DNA from: an uncultured Alphaproteobacteria bacterium | GTDB lineage: Bacteria; Pseudomonadota; Alphaproteobacteria; RF32; CAG-239 | Direction of reading: 5' to 3' | Assembly (NCBI GenBank): GCA_944392835.1 | Contig: CALXYB010000002.1 | Location: 1 to 64,000 of the forward strand | DNA: 64,000 bases | In this document: positions 1-8,257 of the stretch, piece after piece | Numbering within the stretch: the stretch's first letter is position 1 | Layout: each line of letters opens with the position of its first letter | The notes under the pieces: generated by a model | The model's input: the letters and a program-made list of their open reading frames with translations, nothing else | The model's database searches: none | What the model was told of the DNA's origin: nothing | Made by a program: the position numbers and the translations under genes

Positions 1-281
1 TCTGTATCATATTTTTTCTTAGCCATTCTCTCGGGGACGCCATAAAAGCCCCTCTGAAAAGGGGCTTTTTTTCGTCCGGAGAGGACTATCCCTTGGGTAT
101 CTAGTTTTTGCCGCGGTCGTTATCACTTCCCTTGCAAAATTAAGATAGCCAAGATGTTGCAGAAAAAAATATGATGTCTGTATCATATTTTTTCTTAGCC
201 ATTCTCTCGGGGACGCCATAAAAGCCCCTCTAAAAAGGGGCTTTTTTTCGTCCGGAGAGGACTATTCCTTGGGTATCTGAT
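1..281. repeat. Direct repeat with internal terminator, two copies, period 176
   Basis: A unit of about 105 bases occurs at 1-104 and again at 177-281 with only three visible substitutions. Each copy holds a strong hairpin with a T-tract (44-72 and 220-248; arms AAAAGCCCC and GGGGCTTTT). The stretch between the copies is unique. Bases 161-190 add an inverted repeat (AGAAAAAAATATGAT against ATCATATTTTTTCT) across the junction. Because the first copy starts at base 1, the array may continue upstream of the window. No gene is visible in 1-382. Confidence 0.8.
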
Positions 282-382
282 TTTTATTCTTCTCAAATGG
301 GGTTGTTTTTTTTGCATACTTCTATTAAGCTCACTTTATAAGTTTTTATTTTTCAATATTACTCTCACTTTAGGAGATAAAA

Positions 383-1000
383 ATGCTGAAATATGTTCTC
401 TATATTCTGTTAGCCATTGTGGTTTTGGCTTTGGTTGCCGGAGGAATCCATCTTTATCGCGTTGCGGCAAAAAATAAAGCTGAAATGGCTCAATTTAGCG
501 GCCCTAAAATCGGATACCACAATAATTTGGGCAAAACCTTGGTCATCTATTATTCCTTGAGCGGACATACCAAAGATATTGCCGATAGAATCTCCATGTT
601 GACCGATGCGGATGTCTATGAGATTAAAACAGAACAACCGCTCAAAAACGGACTGTTTTTCGCCCTAAAAATGAAAAAGCAACTCTGGTCTAAAGAATAC
701 CCGAAGCTTGTTCAGGATTTTCCCGATGCCGCCAATTATGACACAATCTTTGTTGGCGCGCCGATTTGGTGGTATACCGCGGCAACGCCTGTTTTGGCCT
801 TCTTAAATCAATATGACTTTAAGGGCAAAAAAGTTGTTCCTTTCTCTACGCAAGGTAGCAATTTCGGCACATATTTTAAAGACTTTGCAGCTACCGCAAA
901 AAATGCGCAGCTGCAAAAAAGCGCATCATTTAATAATCTGCCGAAAAAATATGATGATGCCGTTGATAACAAGGTTACTGAATGGCTTAATAATCTCTAA
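383..1000 (+). CDS. Flavodoxin-family protein with N-terminal membrane anchor
   Basis: A 205-residue protein. Residues 3-24 form a hydrophobic anchor (LKYVLYILLAIVVLALVAGG), followed from about residue 53 by a flavodoxin fold: strand TLVIYYS, then the phosphate-binding loop SLSGHTKDIA that holds FMN, and later the FMN-ring loop GAPIWWYTAATP. The family carries single electrons between redox partners, or acts as an NAD(P)H:quinone reductase-like protein. Membrane anchoring is unusual for flavodoxin proper and would place the FMN domain at a membrane face, side unknown. The start follows GGAGATAAAA. Its stop shares one base with the next start, so it is probably co-transcribed with ogt and hydE; the latter suggests, without proving, a role in anaerobic redox metabolism. 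Confidence 0.85.
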   Translation: MLKYVLYILLAIVVLALVAGGIHLYRVAAKNKAEMAQFSGPKIGYHNNLGKTLVIYYSLSGHTKDIADRISMLTDADVYEIKTEQPLKNGLFFALKMKKQLWSKEYPKLVQDFPDAANYDTIFVGAPIWWYTAATPVLAFLNQYDFKGKKVVPFSTQGSNFGTYFKDFAATAKNAQLQKSASFNNLPKKYDDAVDNKVTEWLNNL

Positions 1001-1482
1001 TGGTTAGCTTGTCTTACCATATTCTGCAAACAACTCTCGGAAAGCTTTTTCTCATTGCTGATGATGAAGTTTTGAGAGCTGTTTGTTTTGGTGCAATATC
1101 TCCCAAATTTGCCAAGGCTGTTGCAAGAGAGACAACTCTTTTGGAGCAGGCGGCTCTGCAGATTGAGGAATATTTGCAGGGAAAAAGAAAGAAATTTTCT
1201 CTTCCGATTGCCCTGCAAGGAACAGATTTTCAGCAAAAAGTATGGCAAGAGCTCCTTAATATTCCTTATGGCGAGACCAGAAGCTATAAGCAGATTGCTG
1301 AGAAAATAGGTTGTCCGAAGGGTTATCGCGCGGTCGGAATGGCGAATAATAAAAATCCGATTACGATTATTGTGCCTTGCCATAGGGTTATCGGGCAAAA
1401 CAAAAAACTCGTCGGTTATGCCGGCGGAATTGACATCAAAGAAAAACTCTTAAAACTGGAAGAAAAATATGCAAAGTCCTGA
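1000..1482 (+). CDS. ogt: Methylated-DNA--protein-cysteine methyltransferase
   Basis: A 160-residue suicide DNA-repair protein that moves a methyl group from O6-methylguanine or O4-methylthymine to its own cysteine. The active-site motif IVPCHRVI is present with the acceptor Cys at residue 127. The helix-turn-helix that contacts the DNA lies just before it (YGETRSYKQIAEKIG, about 90-104), and the C-terminal GYAGGIDIKEKLLKLE is typical. Length and order fit the short Ogt/MGMT form without an Ada regulatory domain. The start overlaps the previous stop by one base and the next gene begins inside its 3' end (14-base overlap), indicating translational coupling. Confidence 0.93.
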   Translation: MVSLSYHILQTTLGKLFLIADDEVLRAVCFGAISPKFAKAVARETTLLEQAALQIEEYLQGKRKKFSLPIALQGTDFQQKVWQELLNIPYGETRSYKQIAEKIGCPKGYRAVGMANNKNPITIIVPCHRVIGQNKKLVGYAGGIDIKEKLLKLEEKYAKS

Positions 1483-2503
1483 TTTTTTGCAAAAAGCTAT
1501 TATCTCTCATCAGCTCTCTAAAGAAGAGATTATTCAGTTGCTGGGTAATCCACAATATGACCAAGCTCTTTTTGCCGCGGCAGATGAGGTGCGGCAAAAA
1601 TTCGTGGGCGATGAGGTACATTTGCGCGGACTTATTGAATTTTCCAACATTTGCAAAAACAATTGTCTGTATTGCGGTTTGCGGCGGGATAACCTTAAGC
1701 TTAAGCGTTACAGAATGTCGCCTGAAGAAATTGTTGCTTTGGCAAGGCGCGCGGTTAAGGATTTCGGTTTCAAAACCATAGTGATGCAATCAGGTGAAGA
1801 CTTATGGTTTACGCCGGAACGCCTTAAACCTATTCTTGCAGAGATAAAAAAGCTTGATGTTGCCATAACACTCAGCATCGGCGAAAAAAGTTTTGAAGAA
1901 TATAAGGCATATAAAGAAGCCGGTGCGGACAGATATTTAATCCGCATTGAGACAACAGATAAAGACCTCTACCACCGCCTTGACCCCGGAATGAGTTGGG
2001 ATGAGCGCAAAGAATGTCTTGTTAACTTGGGCAAACTCGGTTATGAGGTCGGTTCAGGGATTATGGTTGGGTTACCCGGACAAACTCTTGAATCTATCGC
2101 CGATGACCTTTTATTTTTGCAGGATATGCAAATTGATATGGCGGGAATCGGTCCGTTTATTCCGCACCCTGACACACCGCTTAAAGACGAAAAAGGTCGC
2201 GCTTTTGAACTCTCGCTCAGAACAATGGCGATTATGCGCTTGTTGCTGCCGGATATTAATATCCCCGCCACGACGGCTATGGAAACTCTACACCCCGAGG
2301 GGCGGATTATCGCCCTGCAATGCGGCGCGAATGTGATTATGCCGAATGTTACCGAAGGGGAATATCGCCAGCTCTATGAACTTTATCCGGGGAAAGCGGC
2401 ATTAAACGAAACACCGCTTCATTCTAAAACCTCTATCGGAGCGAGAATAGAAGCCATCGGTCGCAAAATCGGCACCGGCTACGGCAGCCATAAAAAGTTA
2501 TGA
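1469..2503 (+). CDS. hydE: [FeFe]-hydrogenase H-cluster maturase HydE (radical SAM)
   Basis: A 344-residue radical SAM enzyme. The cluster motif CxxxCxxC is seen at Cys62, Cys66 and Cys69 (SNICKNNCLYCGLR), with GIMVGLPGQT and IGPFIPHPDTPL further on; these match HydE rather than BioB. HydE works with HydF and HydG to build the dithiomethylamine-bridged diiron subcluster of [FeFe] hydrogenase in the cytoplasm. HydF, HydG and the hydrogenase are not in this window. The gene overlaps ogt by 14 bases. Its presence implies an anaerobic, H2-producing or H2-consuming life style. PylB, a close relative, cannot be fully excluded by eye, but the motifs and length favour HydE. Confidence 0.85.
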   Translation: MQSPDFLQKAIISHQLSKEEIIQLLGNPQYDQALFAAADEVRQKFVGDEVHLRGLIEFSNICKNNCLYCGLRRDNLKLKRYRMSPEEIVALARRAVKDFGFKTIVMQSGEDLWFTPERLKPILAEIKKLDVAITLSIGEKSFEEYKAYKEAGADRYLIRIETTDKDLYHRLDPGMSWDERKECLVNLGKLGYEVGSGIMVGLPGQTLESIADDLLFLQDMQIDMAGIGPFIPHPDTPLKDEKGRAFELSLRTMAIMRLLLPDINIPATTAMETLHPEGRIIALQCGANVIMPNVTEGEYRQLYELYPGKAALNETPLHSKTSIGARIEAIGRKIGTGYGSHKKL

Positions 2504-3589
2504 CATTCTGATGCCTAAAAAATATCGCTGTCGCTTTTGCCCACAAAAAACAGATTTGAACAGCGGCAAACCCAAGATATAGTAAATCTGTATATCACCT
2601 TTGTTTTTGACCTTAAAAATTGTCAGACCGCAAAACTTTATTTTTGAAGTGCCGCTCATATTGCAAGTTTTGACATAGCGCAAAAACTGTTTTTCTTTTC
2701 CGCTTTCTATGAGGCTCAACAGTTTAAAATTTTCTAACTTTCCCGAAAAAGGTTTTAATATCTTTTGCAGAGCTATAAATGCTGTTTTTTTATTTTCATC
2801 GGAAAGGTAAGCAAAACTACCGATAACCAATTTTTCCATCATTTTCAAATAGCTATCTCTACAAATCTTCAAAAGTTGATTCTGTTTTAGGAAAACAAAT
2901 ATCTCTTCAATGGCGCATAAATTACTCATTATTTTTGAATTGTTTTTTGTCAGGCTCTGCGTTAAAGAATCCGCTCTATGACGTAAAATATATAATTTTT
3001 TATCTAAGGCAAAAAACTGTCTGGAAATGAAGATATATTTGTAAATAAAAGCAACATCTTCAGCATAAAAACTTGGCGGAAATAAAATATCATATTTTCT
3101 TAAAACATCCGTTCTAAAAATAAAACAAATTATTCCGACAGCAATTTCAGGAAATAAATTCGGATTAATAATTTGAAAACCCTTTTGTCTGATGTTTGAA
3201 GTGGCTGTCTTATTTTCCATACCTTCCATATCACAAATGGCAAAATCTACTCTTTTGTTTTCCATAATTTGAGCCATTTCTTGGCACATTGTCGGTTTAT
3301 ACATATCATCAGAATCGCAAAACATTATATATTTGCCTTTGGCTTTTCTTAAGGCTAGATTTCTGGCAACTCCCGGCCCGGAATTCTTTTGGCTGAATAC
3401 CTTAACGTTGGGATGCGAGGCCGCATATTGTTGCAAAATTTTTAGGCTATTATCCGTTGAGCCATCGTCAACGGTTAAGATTTCTATATTCTTCTCTGTT
3501 TGTGAGATTAGGCTATTCAGACAATCAGAAATATATTTTTCGGTATTGTAAACCGGAATAATGACAGAGATTAACGGTTGGTTTGTCAT
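2498..3589 (-). CDS. Family 2 glycosyltransferase
   Basis: A 363-residue GT-A fold enzyme, counted from the ATG at 3589, which has GGAAG seven bases before it; an in-frame start further up lacks a ribosome site. Residues 6-14 (LISVIIPVYN), the nucleotide-binding pair DDGSTD (41-46) and the metal-binding DSD (92-94, in MFCDSDDMY) are present, together with GPGVARN. The C-terminal third is unrelated to the core and rich in Lys and Phe. It should transfer a sugar from a nucleotide donor to a surface polysaccharide or lipid; donor and acceptor cannot be read. Its 3' end overlaps the convergent hydE end by six bases. A structured RNA with a terminator lies just upstream. Confidence 0.88.
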   Translation of the reverse strand: MTNQPLISVIIPVYNTEKYISDCLNSLISQTEKNIEILTVDDGSTDNSLKILQQYAASHPNVKVFSQKNSGPGVARNLALRKAKGKYIMFCDSDDMYKPTMCQEMAQIMENKRVDFAICDMEGMENKTATSNIRQKGFQIINPNLFPEIAVGIICFIFRTDVLRKYDILFPPSFYAEDVAFIYKYIFISRQFFALDKKLYILRHRADSLTQSLTKNNSKIMSNLCAIEEIFVFLKQNQLLKICRDSYLKMMEKLVIGSFAYLSDENKKTAFIALQKILKPFSGKLENFKLLSLIESGKEKQFLRYVKTCNMSGTSKIKFCGLTIFKVKNKGDIQIYYILGLPLFKSVFCGQKRQRYFLGIRMS

Positions 3590-3607
3590 ATTCAACTTCC
3601 TTGAGTG

Positions 3608-3875
3608 CAGATAAACAAAAACCACCTGAAAAGGTGGTCGGGGAGTTCAGAAATCACAACCAAGCATGACTCTTTAAGCCTTTAGCTTTTGAGGCTTGAA
3701 CATACGCTTAAAGCTCCCCGGCCGTTATAGCTAGGGATTGAATATGTTAACGGTGCATATAATATATGCACGATATTTATCGATGCAACAAACCATATGC
3801 ACCGCTTGGTTGTGAGGCTTCTGACAGCCCGCACCTTCTCAGGCACTGAGACATACAATAGAGTATATGTCCTGA
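3608..3875 (-). ncRNA. Structured RNA with long-range helix and 3' terminator, unassigned
   Basis: Read on the minus strand, this intergenic stretch has a 12-bp perfect long-range helix (3804-3815 with 3654-3665), extended outward by six pairs (3819-3824 with 3647-3652) and by CACC at 3832-3835 with GGTG at 3633-3636. Inside lie a near-palindrome (3753-3771) and an AAGCCT/AGGCTT hairpin. The RNA ends in a terminator (ACCACC/AGGTGG stem, then TTTTT, 3617-3638). The outer helix and the terminator compete for 3633-3636. A possible promoter (TTGACT 3904-3909, spacing 17, weak TAATCC) precedes it. It may be a stand-alone small RNA or an attenuator of the glycosyltransferase gene; it matches no family I recognise. 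Confidence 0.55.
3617..3638 (-). terminator. Rho-independent terminator of the 3.6-3.9 kb RNA
   Basis: A six-pair stem (ACCACC/GGTGGT) with a short loop is followed on the minus strand by a run of T. It lies 28 bases before the glycosyltransferase start, so transcripts entering from upstream would stop here unless the long-range helix forms. Confidence 0.75.
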
Positions 3876-4001
3876 AAACAGGATTAACCGAAGGCGCGTT
3901 AATAGTCAAGAAAATTAACTGATTTAAAATATTTACAACAAAAAAATTAAAAATAATCCTTGCAAAATTTTGATAATAGATTAAAAAAGAGGTGCTGTTT
4001 T

Positions 4002-4092
<91 letters not shown>

Positions 4093-4103
4093 TTTACAAA
4101 AAA

Positions 4104-4126
4104 CCCTGCCTTGTGCGGGGCTTTTT
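4104..4126 (+). terminator. Terminator after tRNA-Ser
   Basis: A GC-rich imperfect hairpin (CCCTGC with GCGGGG) followed by CTTTTTG, twelve bases after the tRNA. Confidence 0.55.
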
Positions 4127-4152
4127 GTTTTTAAGTTCTTTGGTCTTTGCAT

Positions 4153-4275
4153 AAAAAAAGGGGATGACTACCTGTAAAAAACAGTTTGTCAGAACCCCAC
4201 TCGTAAAAATTTACGTAGAAATTTTCGATTATTATAGCTTCCTTTCCAAATCAGATATACAATCAAAAATTTCTT
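4153..4275 (-). ncRNA. tracrRNA of the type II-C CRISPR system
   Basis: The minus strand of 4231-4260 is complementary to bases 1-30 of the CRISPR repeat (crRNA sense) at 28 positions, and the other two form G-U wobbles, so the duplex is continuous. Downstream on the RNA come a small hairpin (CGTAAA/TTTACG, 4202-4215) and a longer stem closed by GGGG/CCCC (4160-4198) followed by TTTTTTT, a rho-independent end. A promoter lies upstream (see 4282-4310), giving an RNA of about 120 nt. The role known for such RNAs is to pair with crRNA, allow RNase III processing (bypassed in some II-C systems) and load Cas9. It is divergent from cas9. Confidence 0.9.
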
Positions 4276-4281
4276 GATTTA

Positions 4282-4310
4282 ATATTATTAGTTGTTAAAC
4301 TCAAAGTCAA
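4282..4310 (-). promoter_or_regulatory. tracrRNA promoter
   Basis: On the minus strand, TTGACT (4305-4310) and TAATAT (4282-4287) are separated by 17 bases. Transcription should begin near 4275, about 15 bases before the anti-repeat. It lies within the cas9 upstream region, so the two divergent transcription units share about 70 bases. Confidence 0.65.
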
Positions 4311-4334
4311 GAATAATTTTATTTGCGGGGAACT

Positions 4335-7304
4335 ATGAAAAAGAGAATTTTTGGCTTTGATTTAGGAATAGCATCCATTGGTTGGGCAATCGTAGAATTT
4401 GATAATGAAATTTTTAATCCTGAAACTGGTGAGGTCATTGACGGAAGAATCATAAAATCTGGTGTTCGTTGTTTTCCTGTCGCTGAGAATCCTAAAGATG
4501 GTTCATCTTTAGCAGCTCCCCGCCGAAAAAAACGTTTGGCCCGGCGTATTTGCAGACGCAAAGCTCGTAGAATGGACGGCATCAAAAAACTATTTGTTGC
4601 AAAAAAACTAATCTCTGATTTAAAAACTTTGGAAACTCTTTATGCTAAACAAATAGGCGGAGATGTTTGGAATCTTCGGATTAAAGGGTTATCTGAAAAA
4701 TTATCAAAAGAAGAACTCCTGCGTGTTCTAACTCATTTAGCAAAACATCGTGGTTTTAAATCTTACCGAAAAGCGGCCGAAGAAAAAGATGCTGAAGGCG
4801 GGAAGGTTTTGAAAGCAATTAACCAGAATAAATTATTGCTTGAAGGCAACAAATCCTTAGCTCAAATAATTGTTGAAAGAGCCGGAGAAAATGGGAAAAA
4901 ACGTAATTCTATCGTTGAAAATGATAAAGGTGTTAAGCAGGCTATCTATAATAATTCTATTCCGCGCAGTGAAATTGAAAGAGAACTTGATTTAATTTAT
5001 GAGAATCAAAAACAGTATGGTATTTTTACTAAAGATTTATATGATGATTTTAAACGGATGGCTTTTCGTTATCGTCCTGCGGGAAGTGTTGCTGATATGG
5101 TGGGGTTTTGTACATTTGAGAAAGAAGAAAAACGCGCACCTAAAGAGGCTCCAAGCGCTGAATTTTTTGTCGCTTTGGGAAAAATTAATAATCTTACCAT
5201 TTATGAGAATAACCAGAAACGTTTTCTTTTCCCAGAAGAAAAAACAGCTTTATTTGAACTTCTGAAAAATACTCAAAAGGTAAAATATCAAACTATCGCT
5301 AAGAAAATCTTTCCTAATACCAAAATTCAGTTTGCAGGCTTAAATTACGGACAGACAACAAAAAAAGCTAAAGATGGCACTATAAAAGAAATTAATCCTG
5401 AGGATGTTATTTTTTATGAAATGAAAGGCTGGCATAAATTAAAATCCTTGTTTGAAAAAGAAGAATGGGAAGAGATTAGCAAGAATATACCTCTCTTAGA
5501 TAAAATAATAAATATTATTGCTTGCGAAAAAAATGACGAGAATATCTTACAAGGATTGAGATGTATTGATGTTCCCAGTATATATCTTGAAAAATTTGCT
5601 TCTTTAACAACTGATAAATTTATCAATTTATCCTTAAAAGCTTTGTATAAAATTATTCCTTATATGGAGCAAGGGCTCTTATATAATGATGCTTGTGAAA
5701 AAGCCGGATATAATTTTAAAGAAAATATAAATAAACTTGTTGAAAATCGTGGAATTTTATTGGATGTTATTCCTGCTGAAAAACAAACAAAAATCCCTGT
5801 CGTTAATCGTACAGTTGCTCAGTTTAGAAAAGTATATAATGCTATGGTACGGCAATTTGGCGTACCGGATCAAATAAATATTGAAACAGGACGAGACCTT
5901 AAAAAGAATTTTGATGAACGCCAAAAAATTATTAGAAAAAATAACGAAAACCGACAAGAACGACTTACTGCTCAGGAAGAACTGGAAAAAGAAAACATCA
6001 AAGGAAACTCAAAGAATATTTTAAAATATCGTCTTTACCAAGAACAGGACGGTAAATGTATTTACTCCGGTAAAGCTCTGGATTTAAATCGTTTAGATGA
6101 GGAGGGATATTTGGATGTTGACCATATTATTCCTTATTCTCGTTCTTTGGATGATTCTCTTAACAATAAAGTATTGTGCTTATCATCTGAAAACAGAATG
6201 AAAGGAAATAGGACTCCTTTTGAATATATTAGAGATGCAGAGGCTTGGAATAATTTTGAAGCTCGCGTTAATTTGCTCCGAAACAACCGAAAAAAAGAAA
6301 ATCTATTAACCAAATCTTTTGCTGACAAAGAGATAGATTTTCGGGAAAGAAATGCAAACGATAATAATTATATTTCATGCTATATAAAACAATATTTGGA
6401 AGATGGTCTGGATTTTAGCAACAGTCCTTGTCCTGATATAAAGAACCGAATCCAGATGAGAACTGGCTCATTGACTGCCTATTTACGTCATTGTTGGGGC
6501 TTAAAAAAAGATCGCGATGAAAATGACCGTCACCACGCTCAAGATGCTATTGTTATTGCTTGTGCCACACAAGGAATGGTGAAATATTTATCTACAGTTT
6601 CCGGCTTATGGGAAAACAAATGGGAAATTGCGAAAACAAAAAATAATAGTGAGGCATGGTTCAAGTCTTTAAAATATAAATTTTCTGAGCCTTGGACTGG
6701 TTTTAGAGAAGATGTGAAAAAATCATTAGAAAATGTGTTTGTTTCTCGTCCTCCTCGCAAAAGCGCTACGGGAGAAATACACCAAGAAACTATCCGTTCT
6801 TTAAATCCTAAGCATAAAAACTTCAATGAAAAAGATCTTAAATCAGGACTTCCAATCAGAGGTGGATGGGCTGGCAATGGGAATATGCTCAGAACAGATG
6901 TTTTTGTTAAAAAAAATAAAAAAGGAAAAGATGAGTTTTATTTGGTTCCTGTTTATTTGTCAGATATGGGAAAATCTTTGCCAAACAAAGCTATCGTTCC
7001 ATTAAAATTTGAAGATGAATGGCTACTTATAGATGATACTTATACGTTTAAGTTTAGTCTCTACATGGATGACTTGGTTAAGGTAAAAAAAGGAAATAAT
7101 GAACCAATATTTGGTTATTTTAAAGGGACAGGAAGGACAACTGGCTCTATAACAATAGAAGCACAGGATAGAAGTTCCATTACTCCGAGTATTGGCGTTA
7201 AGATGTTGGATGGTTTTCAAAAATATGCTGTTGACCCACTCGGCAATATTGCTGAAGTCAAACATGAAAAAAGGCTTCCTTTATCCAATCTTCAAAAGAA
7301 CTAA
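4335..7304 (+). CDS. cas9: Cas9 endonuclease, type II-C, compact
   Basis: A 989-residue RNA-guided DNA endonuclease. The ATG at 4335 follows GGGGAA; an in-frame TTG four codons earlier is unlikely. Domains in order: RuvC-I with Asp9 (FGFDLGIASIGWA), an arginine-rich bridge helix (about 57-80, RRKKRLARRICRRKARR), helical recognition lobe, RuvC-II with Glu517 (INIETGRDL), HNH with DVDHIIPYS (His597) and NNKVL (Asn610-611), RuvC-III with HHAQDA (His733, Asp737), then a basic PAM-interacting region. All nuclease residues are present, so both DNA strands should be cut. Short length, no csn2 or cas4, and order cas9-cas1-cas2 place it in II-C. The PAM cannot be read. Confidence 0.97.
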   Translation: MKKRIFGFDLGIASIGWAIVEFDNEIFNPETGEVIDGRIIKSGVRCFPVAENPKDGSSLAAPRRKKRLARRICRRKARRMDGIKKLFVAKKLISDLKTLETLYAKQIGGDVWNLRIKGLSEKLSKEELLRVLTHLAKHRGFKSYRKAAEEKDAEGGKVLKAINQNKLLLEGNKSLAQIIVERAGENGKKRNSIVENDKGVKQAIYNNSIPRSEIERELDLIYENQKQYGIFTKDLYDDFKRMAFRYRPAGSVADMVGFCTFEKEEKRAPKEAPSAEFFVALGKINNLTIYENNQKRFLFPEEKTALFELLKNTQKVKYQTIAKKIFPNTKIQFAGLNYGQTTKKAKDGTIKEINPEDVIFYEMKGWHKLKSLFEKEEWEEISKNIPLLDKIINIIACEKNDENILQGLRCIDVPSIYLEKFASLTTDKFINLSLKALYKIIPYMEQGLLYNDACEKAGYNFKENINKLVENRGILLDVIPAEKQTKIPVVNRTVAQFRKVYNAMVRQFGVPDQINIETGRDLKKNFDERQKIIRKNNENRQERLTAQEELEKENIKGNSKNILKYRLYQEQDGKCIYSGKALDLNRLDEEGYLDVDHIIPYSRSLDDSLNNKVLCLSSENRMKGNRTPFEYIRDAEAWNNFEARVNLLRNNRKKENLLTKSFADKEIDFRERNANDNNYISCYIKQYLEDGLDFSNSPCPDIKNRIQMRTGSLTAYLRHCWGLKKDRDENDRHHAQDAIVIACATQGMVKYLSTVSGLWENKWEIAKTKNNSEAWFKSLKYKFSEPWTGFREDVKKSLENVFVSRPPRKSATGEIHQETIRSLNPKHKNFNEKDLKSGLPIRGGWAGNGNMLRTDVFVKKNKKGKDEFYLVPVYLSDMGKSLPNKAIVPLKFEDEWLLIDDTYTFKFSLYMDDLVKVKKGNNEPIFGYFKGTGRTTGSITIEAQDRSSITPSIGVKMLDGFQKYAVDPLGNIAEVKHEKRLPLSNLQKN

Positions 7305-7318
7305 TGAAAGAATAATCT

Positions 7319-8221
7319 ATGGGGTGGCGTATCGTTCAAATTACTAAGCCGTGCAAATTAAGTATAAAGGATAAGCAACTTCTTTATTTGCCACAAGATG
7401 AAGCAGAGCTAAAAATTCCTTTGGAAGATATATCTGTTTTGATTTTTGAAAACAAACAAATATCTTTAAGTAGTTATTTATTATCAGAACTAGCAAAATA
7501 TGGTATTGTTTTATTTTCTTGTGATAGTAGCCATATTCCATCGGGAACATTTTTTCCTTTTCATAATCATAGTCGCTATTCTGAAATTGCTTGGTTGCAA
7601 ATAGAGACTAGTGAACCGCTGAAAAAAAGAATCTGGCAAGAAATTGTTAAAGCGAAAATTAAAAATCAGGCTGAGGTTTTATCTGTATTGAATAAAGACG
7701 GGGCCAAAAAATTGCAAGAAATAGCTAAAACTGTACAATCCGGTGATGCTAAGAATGCAGAGGCTTTTGCTGCCGGCTTATATTGGAAAAATCTATGGAA
7801 TAATTTTAATCGCCATAATGAGGCAGATATTCGTAATTCAGCTTTGGATTATGGCTATGCCATAATTCGCGGCGCGATGGCGCGAGCTATCGTTGGAGCC
7901 GGTTTATTACCTTGCTTTGGCATTCATCATGCTAATAAGTTAAATTCCTTTAATCTGGCAGATGATTTGATGGAACCTTTTCGTCCTTTTTTAGATTATC
8001 AAGTTGCCACTATGAACTGGGATAATATTACGGAATTATCTACTGACATTAAGCACAAATTGGTTGGTGTATTAACACAAACGTGCTTATTAGAAAAAGA
8101 GGAAATTGGGTTGTTATATTGCTGTGAACTTGAGGCTTCATCTCTTGCTAAAGCAATTAAAAATAAAAGCCCAACGGAATTAAAAATTCCGATGTTAAAA
8201 AAACTTCCACTTTTTCAATAA
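7319..8221 (+). CDS. cas1: Cas1 integrase, type II
   Basis: A 300-residue spacer-acquisition integrase. The C-terminal helical domain shows the metal-binding set: Glu148 (NAEAFAAGLYW), a His at 203/204 (GIHHANKLNSFNLADDLMEP) and Glu219 in the same motif. Cas1 dimers with Cas2 capture prespacer DNA and insert it at the array. The gene starts 14 bases after cas9 and is followed within 40 bases by cas2, so the three form one operon. The N-terminal opening GWRIVQITKPCKLSIKD is typical of type II Cas1. Confidence 0.96.
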   Translation: MGWRIVQITKPCKLSIKDKQLLYLPQDEAELKIPLEDISVLIFENKQISLSSYLLSELAKYGIVLFSCDSSHIPSGTFFPFHNHSRYSEIAWLQIETSEPLKKRIWQEIVKAKIKNQAEVLSVLNKDGAKKLQEIAKTVQSGDAKNAEAFAAGLYWKNLWNNFNRHNEADIRNSALDYGYAIIRGAMARAIVGAGLLPCFGIHHANKLNSFNLADDLMEPFRPFLDYQVATMNWDNITELSTDIKHKLVGVLTQTCLLEKEEIGLLYCCELEASSLAKAIKNKSPTELKIPMLKKLPLFQ

Positions 8222-8257
8222 GGTTGTGGATAAATGGCTGTCGGAGGAGAAAGATTT

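Noticed and set aside
19..219. 66-codon frame on the minus strand over the repeat
   Set aside because: It spans a repeat and terminator hairpin, with no ribosome site and no protein-like composition.
3608..3875. tmRNA (two-piece type) or 6S RNA
   Set aside because: No T-loop, CCA or tag reading frame fits the permuted alphaproteobacterial tmRNA, and the branched interior and spacing of the words that recall 6S (GAAGCCT) do not give the 6S bubble. Left unassigned.
3682..3909. 75-codon frame on the minus strand before the glycosyltransferase
   Set aside because: It runs through the long-range helix and palindrome of the structured RNA, and no domain is visible.
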